Shown: positions 34,160-44,653 of the stretch, piece by piece
Position numbering within the stretch: position 1 is the stretch's first letter
How the letters are laid out: every line of letters begins with the position of its first letter
Origin: Tricholoma matsutake
Taxonomy: Eukaryota; Basidiomycota; Agaricomycetes; Agaricales; Tricholomataceae
NCBI GenBank assembly: GCA_026075535.2
Contig: AP026538.1
Coordinates: 806,001 to 870,000 of the forward strand
DNA: 64,000 bases
Reading direction: 5' to 3'
Notes under the pieces: model-generated
Told to the model about the DNA's origin: nothing
The model's input: only the letters and a program-made list of their open reading frames with translations
Databases searched by the model: none
Translations under genes and position numbers: made by a program

Positions 34160-35133
34160 CTTATGAAAAGAATGGCCCAAGAGAGGGAGACATCACATGC
34201 AGATATTGCTAGAGTTTGCAAGAAATTGTTGACAGAGCAAAAGTGGTACACCGTGTTTGTATTGTGATTGTGGATGATGGACTAACCACATTTTCAGACA
34301 ATTGCTCAAGGCACTAGGTTTTATGCAATCGGGACAGTATGTAAATACTGTGCATGTTGATCCAAACCAGCTGAAGCTATATGCAGAGGGACAGCTCAAA
34401 ATCAGCAAGACCTGACAACTTGCTGTTCACATTATGACTGGGTCTCTTAGTGAATCCTTCTTGGTGAGACCTGGTTTGGCTGGGCCTACCACTAATCAGT
34501 GGAATGTGCACAAGATCATGATTGCACCATTCACAAAGGATATGTGATGGGACACTTTGTTATGGGGACAATTATTGGAATTTCATGTTATTGCATCCAA
34601 TGCGTGTGAAGCAGGATTCATGTTCACCACACGTGGTGAGGATCTGAGTGGAAGAAGTATGGGTAAGGTATATTGTTTGAATGTTCTTCTGTCTCATGTG
34701 TGCATTGCAGCTCAGAGCACCCCTGCGAGAAGACAATCATCAAACATAAAGATGGTTTCTTCTACTTTGCTCTCTCATGCTGCTGATGATGTTTATGGCA
34801 CATCAAGATTGTATGAGGAGAGAGGTGCATATATCTCATTATTTTCACATTGCTGCTGACCAAAAAACAAAAGTTCCTATTTATGATGGCAGAGCTACCA
34901 AGAATTGTGCCACATTTGATTTCTCTGATGCAGATTTCAGATGTTGTTTATCTTGGCCTTTGTACAAGGATAATGAAGAGGAGATTCCATTAGAAGCTGT
35001 CGTAACTGCCAACAGTTGGATACATGGCCTCGAAGTACACATCAAAGATGGGCAAGGTCAATTTATCCTCCAATGTGTTGTTTGTGATTGTGCTTTCTGT
35101 ACCAAGTGGAGTCGAATAGATACAGGAATATAG
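34160..35133 (+). pseudogene. unidentified coding remnant
   Basis: One frame reads convincingly like protein: ALGFMQSGQYVNTVHVDPNQ, TGSLSESFLVRPGLAGPTTN and QWNVHKIMIAPFTKDM, then after TGA WDTLLWGQLLEFHVIASNAC. It is broken by TGA codons after KISKT and after FTKDM (WDT follows), both compatible with lost Arg codons. A further frame (34777-35133) gives YDGRATKNCATFDFSDADFR. No function recognised; it behaves like an old Agaricomycete transposon or host gene remnant. Confidence 0.35.
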
Positions 35134-35647
35134 TGTACAATTGTGATTGTATGAAATGTGAATACAGTAACTTTGTGATGAACATGAGAAATGCTGACAA
35201 ATTTAGTTGACTTTCAATGACACTGACCAATCATTCAATGAAGGCTACAGCAATGCATCGACGTTGATGATGGCAATCTTGTTAGTAAGTTATTTTTTCT
35301 GTGTGATACTATTCTTTTTTACTAACATACACTCAACTACATAATGGTGAGCTCACCAATGAACATACACAGCAATGCCTACAATGAGTCACATTTTCAA
35401 CCTTCCCAGTACTTTACAGTCCCCCACCTGTCCTAGTGGACTCTGACCAGACTGACTGGAGTCCAAGTGGAGTTCAATTGAACTACACTAAGTCATGTAG
35501 AGTTCAATCCCCCACTGGAGTCCAACTGGAGTCTGAGTGGAGTCTGAGTGGAATGCATTTCAACCAAATGATAAGTCAATTAGATACTGAGCTCAAAGGA
35601 CTTTGGACTGGTGAATTTCATAAAGTACCCACAAAATAAATTTGTAT

Positions 35648-35745
35648 AGTGCAGGAATTGAACTCAAGACCTCACAATAAGCACTCACATGACAAACTAA
35701 ACAAGTGTGCTCAACCACTTGAGCCACAGGAGACTTATTAGGAAT
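35648..35745 (-). repeat. tRNA-derived SINE-like module (copy 2)
   Basis: Minus strand: A-box-like GTGGCTCAAGTGGTTGAGC and B-box-like GAGTTCAATTCC with the same spacing as copy 1 at 676-770, and the same TAGTTTGTCATGTGA segment between them. Confidence 0.6.
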
Positions 35746-35837
35746 CGATATAAGGTTTATTTATGACTCAACTTTTCACATTCTTTGAGGAGGCATTTTT
35801 CAAACAATTAAGATCAAAATTTTTTAATTAACCACAT

Positions 35838-36066
35838 CCCTCATGTAGGACATGAGGGAGTGGGTATAATATAATAATAAACAAAAAAAAACCCTCTTGC
35901 ATCTTGTGAGAGGGGGGGGGATTACTACTATGTATATAAAAAACTAAACCCCTTGCGTTCAGTGTGTGGGGGGGATTTGTAAGTACTACAATATATATAC
36001 CCCTCACATTTGGTGCAAGGGGGGGACAGAGATAAGACCCCTCCCCACACAAAATGTGGAGGAGGG
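35838..36066 (-). repeat. five-hairpin array (copy 2)
   Basis: Hairpins at about 35838-35858 (CCCTCATGT / ACATGAGGG, perfect), 35892-35914, 35949-35971, 36000-36022 and 36038-36066. They correspond one by one, in reverse, to those at 569, 504, 455, 401 and 333. The first differs from its partner at several stem positions yet both fold completely. Confidence 0.65.
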
Positions 36067-36239
36067 GGGGTTGGGGGATGTGGTCTGGGGTGGGTGTCAT
36101 CACCCACCCCTCCTTGCATGTGTCTGTCACCATAGTAAGCTGCACCCATCATCCACCCTATGAGCAGTTGCTCATAGGCATGGGGATGGGTGCTGTGGGG
36201 GGTGTTGGTAGGTGTCATTATCAACTGCACACACTCATG

Positions 36240-36600
36240 ATCCACCCTACAAGCAGGGGCTCACAGGCATGGGGTGGGCATGTTGGGTTGTCTTGCATCC
36301 GGCTTTCATTCCCAGTAGAGTAGAACCCATAAAACAAAAGAAATGAGTTAGTTAGTTTATAAAAACAAAAAGCAAACAGAAAAGACTTATGTAGGGCCCA
36401 AATGATGTGATCTGCATTGTTTGGGCCCATGTTCCATCCAGTCGGCTTGTCTGCAGGTGGTGGCATCGTTACCAGTAGATTATAACCTAGAAATCTAAAG
36501 AAACTGGTTAGTTAGTTTATAAAAACAAAAAGCAAACAAAAAAAAAACTTACATAGGGCCCAAATGACACAATCTGTGTCATTTGGGCCCATGTTCCATC
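36240..36600. repeat. two-hairpin module, partly duplicated
   Basis: Module: hairpin B (CAAGCAGGGGCTCACAGG-type, 36247), then AGTTAGTTAGTTTATAAAAA (from about 36344), then hairpin A at 36394-36428 (GGGCCCAAATGATG / CATTGTTTGGGCCC). The AGTTAGTTAG plus hairpin A part is repeated at about 36507-36590. There GGGCCCAAATGACACA and TGTGTCATTTGGGCCC form a perfect 16-bp stem with a 3-nt loop. Other copies are at 51310-51492 and, inverted, at 54921-55080. Confidence 0.7.
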
Positions 36601-36611
36601 CAGTCAGCTTG

Positions 36612-36745
36612 TTTGTGGGTGGTGGTGATGGCGGATTGGGTGTGGAAGTGGTGGCAGTGGGTGTCCATGCAGTGGTGGTGGTGGTGGTAGAGCGGAGAGG
36701 AGGGAGGGAGGCAGTGTTGATGGTGGTGGTGGTGGTGGTGAGTGA
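36612..36745. repeat. GGT/ACC microsatellite-rich stretch
   Basis: Runs of GGTGGTGGTGATGG and GGTGGTGGTGGTGGTGAG. Open frames on both strands here are produced by the repeat. Confidence 0.8.
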
Positions 36746-36835
36746 TGAGCTGGCACATTTGATGACGTGGCTATATGCTTTGTCATACACAGCCACACTA
36801 TGGTACCTAAAGCAAGTAGATGATACCTTACACAA

Positions 36836-36915
36836 GGTACTGTTGTGTAATGGTTATATTGGGTACTATGATTATATAAGTGAACCAGAGGGAACTGGGT
36901 TTGATCCCTTTTATT
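36836..36915 (+). repeat. tRNA-like module of a third SINE-like copy
   Basis: A-box-like TTGTGTAATGGTTATATTGG and B-box-like GGGTTTGATCCC with pol III-like spacing, followed at 36930 by the same family of tails as copies 1 and 2. The head differs from theirs, so related tails carry different tRNA-like heads. Confidence 0.5.
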
Positions 36916-36929
36916 ACACACTTTTTCAG

Positions 36930-37150
36930 CAGAATCTGACTTGACTCCAACTGGACTCCAACTGGACTCTGCTGGACCAGTCCAAGTGGAATCCAGTGTT
37001 TGAGTGGATTCCACTCAGAGTCCAGTCAGACTGGACTGGGACTGGACTGGCAACTTTGCAGGCAGTTGGCTGGTGACCAGTCCCAGTGGACTCTGGTTGG
37101 ACTCCAGTCAGTCCAGTTGGAATCCAACAGGAAAGGTGGGGGAGTGTAAA
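36930..37150 (+). repeat. ACTGGACTCC tail repeats (copy 3)
   Basis: Degenerate ACTGGACTCCAACTGGACTC units ending GGTGGGGGAGTGTAAA at about 37133-37149. It abuts the truncated 3' end of gypsy element 1 within 200 bases. Confidence 0.6.
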
Positions 37151-37315
37151 GACCTCAACCTTCCATAACTAGCCACAACCTTGCCTCACCTGCCACCATG
37201 CCATAAGATGACCACCAAGTGAAAACCAGCCAGATCACTCCAAAAAGAGGCCCTAGATAAGTCTTCTATATAGGCTTCTTTCTTGTTATTTTCAAGTGGC
37301 AAATATATTTTATGT

Positions 37316-38593
37316 TTATATGTTAATAGAGATGCTGGCATGCTGTGAAGCTAAGTCACATTCTGGAAAGACGGAAATGTTTGGGTGATAGCCTTTGTTG
37401 GCAAAGAAAGGGGATATGCCTGTAGAGGCAGAAGGAGAATTGTTGTAGGCAAATTTGCCCAAGGGTAAGAGGTGAGACCAGTCGTCCTGCTGATAGTTGC
37501 AGAAGGTCCAGAGGTACTGCTCCAAGGTCTGATTAAGTCATTCTGTATGACCATCACCTTGCAGATGATAACCAGAAGTGAAGTGGATCCACATGTCGAG
37601 CGCTTTTCTGAGGCAGCGGAAGAAATGGGAGACAAATTCAGATCCCTGGTTGCAAGTGATGTGCGACAGAATGCCATGCTTGGAGAAGACATGGAGGACG
37701 AACAGGTTGGCTAGTTCTTGGGCTGTGATTTCATTGACAGTTGGGATGAAGATGCCTTGTTTGGTGAGACAGTCAATGATGACCAAGATAGTGGTGTGAC
37801 CATCGGTGTCGGGTAGTTGCTCAATGAAATCCATGGAGATGGAGTTCCAAGGTCATTCTGGAACCGGAAGTTGCTTTAGAAACCTGTAGGGCTTGTGTCA
37901 AGGTGATTTGGATCATTTGCAAGTGGTACAGGATTTGCAGAACTCCTGCACAAAGGTGCGGAGGTTTGGCCAGACATATTCCCGGTGGACAAGCTGCTGG
38001 GTTTTGTTTTGTCCAAAGTGGCCAGAGAGGATGTGATTGTGTTTGTACTGAAGGACCTTGAGGTGAAGATCCACAACATCCAGAACATAAATCCAGTCGA
38101 AGTGGCAGAGAAGACCTGCCTTGTCTATGGTCCAGTTGGGGTCGACAGGTGTCAGAAGATGTGCAGATGATAATGGGTCAAGGGGTAGGGAGGTGCAGAT
38201 GTTGTAGTGAAGTTTCTCAACATCTATGATTACTGCTTGTCGAAGGACGGGTGTGGCAAAATAGGTGGTGCAAAGGGAAGAGGTGAGCTGTTCCTGTGTG
38301 AATACAGGTCGGAAGTTGGTTGGGTTTATGGAGGCGAAGTCACTATTTCCCCCTTTGCAGTAGATGTCCCAACGTCTAGTGAGTGCGTCTGGCTTGGCCC
38401 CTAATTTTCCAGGGTGGAAGCGGATGACGAGATTGAACTGGCAAAGGTACTCAGACCAATGGGCCTGGTGGCAGGCGAGCAACTTGGTAGTGCTGAAGTA
38501 CTCAAGATTTTTGTGGTTGGTGACCACATCAACCGGGTTTGTAGAACCCTTGAAATACTGCTGCCAGTGTTTGAAGGCTTCAAAAATGTCCAA
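37316..38593 (-). pseudogene. gypsy 1 RNase H C-terminus and integrase
   Basis: Starts with RNase H (VVTNHKNLEYFSTTKLLACH, about 38500; ALTRR), then the integrase zinc-binding region (HNHILSGHFGQNKTQQLV, then CKSCTTCK) and core. The core reads SMDFIEQLPDTDGHTT (first Asp), then ITCNQGSEFVS where family members have Asp in SDRG: the codon at 37649-37651 is AAC (Asn). [15 protein letters not shown] holds the Glu. TGA codons stand at 37913, 37898, 37853 and 37538 (first base, plus coordinates), each where Arg is usual. The end [19 protein letters not shown] is normal for the family. Confidence 0.8.
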
Positions 38594-39943
38594 GAGTTCC
38601 TTATCATGGGTGTCATAATTTCATTCAGGGGATTGAAGGAGCAGGAATGAAAAGCAACCGGATGGATTTCTCCATCTGCAGTGTAAACCAAAAGGATAGC
38701 CGCTAAGGCATAGTCAGAAGCATCAGTTTTGAGTACCATCTGTGAGTCAGGTACCCATTGCGTTAAGATGGGGGCATGAGTAAATTCTTGTTTGAGCTTT
38801 TCAACAGCATCACAGCACTTCTTGTTGAAGTCCCAGGGTGTGGATTTCTGCATCAAGTGGGTGAGTGGGATGACAATGTCTGAATAGCCATTAATGAAGC
38901 GGCGGTAAAAGTTGCAAAAGCCTAAGAAGGATTGGATATTCTTAACTTTCCTAGGCTCGGGCCAGTCAAGCATGGTTTTGACTTTATCCTCGGACATCCG
39001 CAGTCCATCTGGTGAAAGGATGAAACCTAAATATTCAACGGTGTCTTTGTGGAACTCACATTTCTGTGGAGAGGTGTAAAGTCCATTTTTCCGGAAATGG
39101 TGGAGGACTTCTTTGATGTAAGCCCCATGCTGGGACTTGTCATCAGAATAGATTAGGATGTTGTCGAGGTACACGGTGACACAAACATCCAGCATGTCGC
39201 CGAAGATGTCGTTCATAAACTGCTGGAAAGCTGCAGGTGCATTAGTGAGTCCAAAGGGAACCACCAACCACTCGAAGGATCCATAGTGGGTGCAGAAAGT
39301 GGTTTTCCACTCATCACCATCAGAGATGTGGACTAGGTGATAAGTGTGCCGCAAGTCTATCTTGGTGAGTAAGCAGGCTTTGCGGGGAGAGTCAAGGAGG
39401 TCGGAAATGAGAGGAAGTGGGTAGCGGTCTTTCTTTGTAAGACGGTTGAGTCCTTGGTAGTCAACACAAAGTCAGAGACTACCGTCCTTCTTCTTGATGA
39501 AGAGAATTGGAGTGCCATGTGGAGACTTGGACAGGCAGATGAAACCTGAGGGTATGTTTTTGTCAATAAAGACTTGTGAGGCTTCTAATTCAGAGGGGGA
39601 GAGAGAATACATGTGGCCTGGAGGCAGAGGAGTATTGTCTTCTGTCTCTATCTTGAGGTCATAAGACCAATGTGGAGGAAGGGTATCCGCTTTAGTCTTA
39701 CTAAAGACATCAGTGAATTCGTGATACTCGGGTGGAATATCGGAGAGGTCGGATGAGTTAGCGGATTGGGCAGAGCAGGTGGATAACCCTTCTGGAGCGA
39801 AGGTCATCTGAAAAGCTACTTCCCCAGGAAGTTTGCTAGCATGCGCATAAGTGGCAGTGTTGATGAAAGAGATGTCAGGAGGTGTAAACTTAGGAGGAAT
39901 GGAGTTTCGGAAAGTGCAGTGATAGGTTGTCTCCTCAGCTCAA
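38594..39943 (-). pseudogene. gypsy 1 reverse transcriptase and RNase H start
   Basis: From the linker (IPPEYHEFTDVFSKTKADTL) through the RT: PHGTPILFIKKKDGSL, TGA at 39472-39474, then LCVDYQGLN and LTKIDLRHTYHLV. FGLTNAPAAFQQFMNDIF follows, and the catalytic box VYLDNILIYSDD in which the second Asp of YxDD is Asn (codon AAC at 39160-39162). The connection and RNase H follow: FLGFCNFYRRFINGYSDIVI and VLKTDASDYALAAILL. Frame is lost near 38640. It would be inactive even without the stop because of the YLDN box. Confidence 0.85.
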
Positions 39944-41270
39944 AGGCCAATTCACTGTTTTGACCACATTCTAATCACATCAGATAACTGGAATGAGGTC
40001 CCAGAAGCAGCATGACCACTCCTGACCAAGTCTACCAAGCACGAGCATCGTATCAAACATGATTGAACATTGTCGAGCATTGTTGAGCATTGTCGAACAT
40101 GGTTGAGCATCATCGAGCATCATATTGAATGCGATCAAACAGCGCAAGCATTGCATTGAACGCGATCAAACATCATCAAGCATCATATCGAACGCAATTG
40201 AACATCGTCGAGCATCGTCGAATGTGGTCGAGCATTATATTGAATGTGATCGAACATCGTCGAGCATCGCAAGCATCGTATCGAATGCAGTCGAGCATCA
40301 TTGAACATCATCGAGCATCATTGAACATCGTATCGAACATGATCGAACATTGTCAAACATCGAAAATTGACATCGAACACTATATCGCTATTCCAATGGT
40401 CATCGCACACATGCCAGATGTATCCCCTACCATTGTTGAACAATATCGCACCAATATCGGGCCACGAACGAAGTCAGAAGAATCTTCGAAAATCTTCGAA
40501 GAACATCGAACCTCGAAAAACATCATTGGACACAGTATTTCCTATTCGAATGATCTTCGGATGCATGCTGGACACATGGGACACTATATCGAGTATATCG
40601 AACACATTTCGACCGCATGTGCATGCATACAATCCGCTCGAAGCAGTTTCCGATCTTTTATTCAATTTATAACAAGGACAGTCCGGTTTTAGCTATTCTT
40701 TCTTATTATTTCTTCATCATGTGTTATATTCACCCTTTCTAGGCTCACTTTATTGTTCTGATATACTTATATTGTCTTTTGCCTCGAGTTTTCCACATGT
40801 TTGCCTCATGTTCTCTAGCCTTTTTAGGTACTTTCTTTATTTTATATAAAAAGATGTACTAGATACAAAGAAAAACAAGAAAGTCGTTGTCTTCCTCCCA
40901 GATCACAGTGATTTGAGAGTACAGTTTAGTCTTATTCAGTCTGAAGTTTGGTGTTTTATGCTAAACTTCCTCAAAATTCCTTGCATTATGCTATTTTTGC
41001 TCTTGCTTCCCTCGATTAGCCTTTTCTTCACTTCTACTACTCGTCTAGTCCCCCGATCTTGCATCTGAACATATCTGCGCACTCGAAATTCCTCGAAACC
41101 TCTTCAAAAAATATTGCAACATCTCGAAAAGCATCGCGACACCTCACAAATCATTGCAAGTCCTCGAAACACATTCTTTTAGCCTCAAACTGCTTCGACA
41201 AGCAGTCCTTTTATGACTATTTGACGGTCAGTCTGACAGGTGACATCTAGAGGGCCAACCTTCCTCTGAC
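39944..41270. other. TCGA-rich insertion between protease and RT of gypsy 1
   Basis: Gypsy coding on both sides (protease ending near 41447, RT linker starting near 39943) is separated by about 1.3 kb of unrelated sequence holding a 10-bp minisatellite (40040-40400), further TCGA-rich stretches (40480-40640, 41060-41180), and a TATATAAAAAG motif near 40844. Boundaries are approximate, and I found no clear terminal repeats or target duplication. Confidence 0.5.
40040..40400. repeat. 10-bp minisatellite (GAACATCGTC / GAGCATCGTC)
   Basis: Consecutive 10-nt units such as GAACATCGTC, GAGCATCGTC and GAACATGATC cover about 360 bases, with variation mainly CG to TG/CA. Long open frames here are by-products of the repeat. 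Confidence 0.75.
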
Positions 41271-41415
41271 TCATGTTATACCATCTGAAGCCATTTTGTG
41301 GGTTTTGTTTGGGTTTCCGGGTTGAGTATCATCAGCGGAGGAGTCAAGAATTTCTACCGAAAGATTTGGGGACAAAGGTGATGTCAGGGGTGCTGGACCT
41401 CTATGATCTGCAGAG

Positions 41416-41485
41416 TGGAAAGCGAGTTGGCTTGAAGACCAGTCAATCAATGGAAAGCGAGTTGGCTTGAAGACCAGTCAATCAA
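41416..41485. repeat. 35-bp tandem duplication
   Basis: TGGAAAGCGAGTTGGCTTGA plus 15 more bases occurs twice without a gap (41416-41450, 41451-41485). It sits at the end of the gypsy 1 protease frame; 35 is not a multiple of three, so it also shifts the frame. Confidence 0.9.
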
Positions 41486-41839
41486 TGGATTGTATTGCTT
41501 CAGCCAGTTATGACTGAGTACAGCAGAACAGGAAGAGTCGAGCGAGGTTACATAAAATGACAAATTGAACACTTCACTGGCAGGGAAGGTGACTGGAACT
41601 TTGACGATCTGAGTTATGGTGGAGTTGCAAGATCCATCAAAGAGTTGTAAACCGATCGGGTTAATGGATTCCGTGCTGAGTTGGTTATTCAACACAAAAG
41701 AGGAGTCAAGGAAGCAGTGGGAGGAGCCAGAGTTGATAAGGGTTCGGAAAGGGGCAGAAGAGTCAGGAAAGGTTAAAAGGATGGTTAGGGAGTCAGGGTC
41801 AGAAAGAGTGGACACATTGAGACGAATGTAGGCAGCCAA
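41447..41839 (-). pseudogene. gypsy 1 aspartic protease
   Basis: Retropepsin-like domain, 130 codons: FRTLINSGSSHCFLDSSF carries the active-site box, but Asp is replaced by Asn (codon AAC, plus 41732-41734) compared with the family D-S/T-G. Downstream FPASEVFNLSFYVTSLDSSC and AVLSHNWLKQYNPLIDW match the hydrophobic second half (usually ILGHDWL). It would be catalytically dead. The frame ends at the 35-bp duplication. Confidence 0.8.
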
Positions 41840-41895
41840 ATGGGTAAGGTCAACACAACCCCCAACCCCAATGGCTGTATCCTGAGGGTTGCAGA

Positions 41896-43691
41896 CTATT
41901 TTTCCAAGTCCATAGTCTCGGGAATGACAGTGGATGCACAGGCTTTTGTGGCTTTGGATTTCGGGCAGTTTTCTGCTACGTGCCCTTCCTCACCGCAGTA
42001 GAGACAAAGTCGTTCTCTCATGCAACGTTCTCGTTCCTCCCCAGTAAGCTTGCCATTCTTCCCCAACTTATCAGAGATGGATGACTTGGGCTTGTCCCAG
42101 GAAGTGTTCTTTGTCGCAGAAGACTGCTGGTTGGAGGTGTTACTGTGGGTGGAGTTTGAAGAGGCTTGGTTTGAAGAGGCTTGGTTTGTCGATGGGGAAG
42201 GACTTTTGGAAGAGTCCTTCTGACTAGAGTTAGTGACATTACTGGAATTCTTTGTTTCGAAACGGGATTCATCTTCTTGCATCCAGTAGATGTTGTCGCT
42301 GTCCTGTGCTTTCAAGCGCAGTTCTGCAAGAGTATTGGGTTTACCACCCTGGAGAACTTCTATGTGAAGTCAGAGCGGAAGACCGCAGAAATAGTGGTCA
42401 CAAAGGGCTGCTTCATTCCAGTTGACCCTAGAAGCTAATTCCCAGAAGTCAACATTATATTTCATGATACGACCACCTTTCTTCATTGCTAAGTCAGAGA
42501 GAGCTTTTTCTGCGTCTCCGACTGGGTCGTGCAGACCAAAGTTGCTTTCCAGCTCGGAGAGGAAAGCTTCATAGTCCCACATCCAGTGTGCAGAATCTGT
42601 TGGGTCATTCAGACCAGGCTCAAACCAACTGAGAGCTGATCCCTTCAGATAAGAAAGGATGAATATGATCTTTTTCTCATCAGAGGAAAATATGTGCAGA
42701 TGGTCACGGAAATGAAGATTGCAGGAGACTAGGAAGTCTCTAAGTTTCTTCAGATTGGCACCGTTGAAAGTGTTGGGGTCGCAAACTTTGATTTTCTCGG
42801 TCTTGGGTGTGTTATTCTGACAAAGGGTGCGGATACTCTCCGAGAGGTTGTAAAGGACATCTATGAACCTATCCCCTGGGTCAGGGTTTTCCCCCATGGG
42901 AGGTTGATCCACAGGATCATTGGGATCGGGGTCACCCCCAGGGCCATCGGGTCTGCTGGGGGGTCCATCCTCTAGACCAGGATCTTCCAACCCAAAGGGT
43001 TCAGGCTGGTTGATGCCCCCTACTGTTAGGGCGACACCCACTATCTGCTAGCTAAGACCGTGCAGGTTCTCTCTACAAGAAGGGGGCAGGATCTGCACTC
43101 ATGATGGGGGAAATGATGGTTTTGATGCATGGGGTTATTAATAGGCGAGTTTGTTGAAATAGGCCTTTCACACCAAAAATGTAGGTGGAATACCTAAGAG
43201 AACACAACTGGGGTCCCCTAGGCATGTATTTAGGGTTTATATACTATGTTACATATATGGTACATTGTTGTTACTGACGCGTTCGTACATGCGCGTACAT
43301 ATTGATGCGTGCGAAATAAAATTCTCATGCTATCAATGTGTAGCATCATTTGGCATCATGTAGCATAATTCAACATAATAAAATAAAAATGAAATTTTAT
43401 TAGGTAATGGGGTGGTTTCCTAACACCTACATACTCAAGGGGAGTTCTTGATCGAAAACCTTCCAGGTTGGCGGAAGGGTGCAGGGCATGGGTGGACATG
43501 AGATTGGCACTGATTGAGGGGGCTCCTGAGCCAATTTGTTGGAAGATGTTTGAGGGTCTGGAAGACACTCCAAAAGTAGTGGCAGGTCGAGGGTTGGAAA
43601 GGGTGGATCGCTGGATTGCAGAGATCCCTGGAATAGTACTGGCATGTTGGGAATGTCTTGTTGTGCGCTGGCAGGTCTCGGTAGGGGTCAT
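41896..43691 (-). pseudogene. gypsy 1 gag with CCHC zinc knuckle
   Basis: Nucleocapsid/capsid protein. The ATG at 43691 opens MTPTETCQRTTRHSQHASTI. The frame runs to RTPLEYVG at 43426, is interrupted by the solo LTR, and resumes at 43023 as GINQPEPFGLEDPG, so the insertion split one codon run exactly at its 5-bp target duplication. The capsid part has FNGANLKKLRDFLVSCNLHF and KKIIFILSYLKGSALSWFEP. A TGA at 42370-42372 (GLPL-stop-LHIEV) precedes a Ser/Asn-rich linker and the zinc knuckle CLYCGEEGHVAENC. The frame stops at 41896; the protease is in another frame, as usual for gag-pol shifts. Confidence 0.8.
43024..43425 (-). mobile_element. solo LTR of the gypsy 2 family, with 5-bp target duplication
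   Basis: 402 bp with TGTTAGG...CCTAACA ends, flanked by CCTAC on both sides (43019-43023, 43426-43430). It is near-identical in length and plan to the LTR at 55598-55998. Removing the LTR and one CCTAC rejoins the gag reading frame as EYVG-GIN, which confirms a simple insertion. No internal sequence remains, so it arose by LTR-LTR recombination after insertion. Confidence 0.95.
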
Positions 43692-44653
43692 AGAGAGGAA
43701 TTGGACGAGTGAAGTGTGAGTTCATATATACTGTTAAGAACTGATCCTGGAAGGTTCATCGGAATCTGATCAGACACTGCGGGTGTTGTTTATGGAAGGT
43801 TGTTGGGTCATTGCAGATTCTGCAGGAGGGGAAACGGAAAGGACTTGGCTTCAGCTTGTAAGAAGCTGTGCCCTTCACCTCGTCTGGTGTCCTAATTTCA
43901 AGTTGAAGGTTTGGAGGTAGGAGTGGGAAAGTGCAGGTAAACACAGGAAGGAGTACAGAGGGACTTAGGTTAAGTTCAGATGAGGTTAGAACTTCAGAGG
44001 GAGACTGGAGGTCAAGTCAAATGGAGTTCAGACTCTTAGAGAACTGAGGTTGGAGTAGAAGGAGGTTTGGATTGGCAGATTAAAGTCGAGTCTATGTCAA
44101 TATACAAACTGAGGAATACAAGGCAAAACTAACTAAGCTTAAATACTGTAGTCCGGAATAATGCGGAACAGGAATGAAGACTGCGGCAGTGTCTTGACTG
44201 CATAGATAAATTATCTAGCGGGAGCTGCACAGGAATTCATAGTCGAATTTGCAATAGAGATGGCAGCCTTGGGAAGGCAGCCATGGATGCTGTACAAGGC
44301 AGCCTGGTGCACAGCAGTGTGGTCAGTGCAAGGTGGCTGGGAACAAAATTGGGAGGCATAGACAAAAGTCAGGTTCGACGTGCGGGAAAGGGTTGGATGG
44401 ATGTGGGTTCTGATCGGGCAAGGAATGGTTCTTGACAAACCCCATATATCCCATGCCTTTTTTGGTCCACCAAGTTGGTGGGTGGGAAATTGCAAACCAA
44501 AACCCATAAGTCTGCAGTAACCCATAACCCATAGCTCTCATCACCCAAAACCCATAGATTTTAGGTCCTAAATTAGTGCAGAAGTTAAAAACTTAGAATA
44601 CAATAGTCCTGATGCACCACACTGGTTGTTCGGGAGCTCAAAAAAAGTTCATT
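43692..44653. other. probable 5' leader/LTR region of gypsy 1, no gene
   Basis: Upstream of the gag start on the minus strand. TGTTAAGAACTGATCC at about 43733 could be one LTR end, but no matching copy was found, so the call is uncertain. The rest has no recognised motif. Confidence 0.35.

Larger units (their letters stand above)
35405..36300 (-). repeat. SINE-like composite, copy 2 (reverse of 1-962)
   Basis: On the minus strand the order is the same as at 1-962: palindromic cores (36160, 36247), five hairpins (36066 down to 35838), the tRNA-like module (35745-35648), the ACTGGACTCC-type tail (35600-35430) and the end GGTGGGGGACTGTAAA near 35410. Conserved flanks such as ATGTGGTTAATTAAAAAA next to the last hairpin show common descent, while stem sequences differ. 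Confidence 0.7.
37316..43691 (-). mobile_element. Ty3/gypsy element 1, degenerate
   Basis: Minus-strand order gag - CCHC - protease - RT - RNase H - integrase, the Ty3/gypsy order. The 3' end is cut at about 37316 inside or just after the integrase and no LTR of its own was identified. It has been invaded by a solo LTR (43024-43425) and by a TCGA-rich block (about 39944-41270). Confidence 0.85.

Noticed and set aside
36512..37014. Pro/Thr-rich and Val-rich frames on both strands.
   Set aside because: They come from the GGT/ACC microsatellite and tail repeats.
40129..40692. A 187-codon plus-strand open frame.
   Set aside because: It is the translation of the 10-bp TCGA-rich minisatellite, with repeated His/Ile/Ser patterns and no domain.
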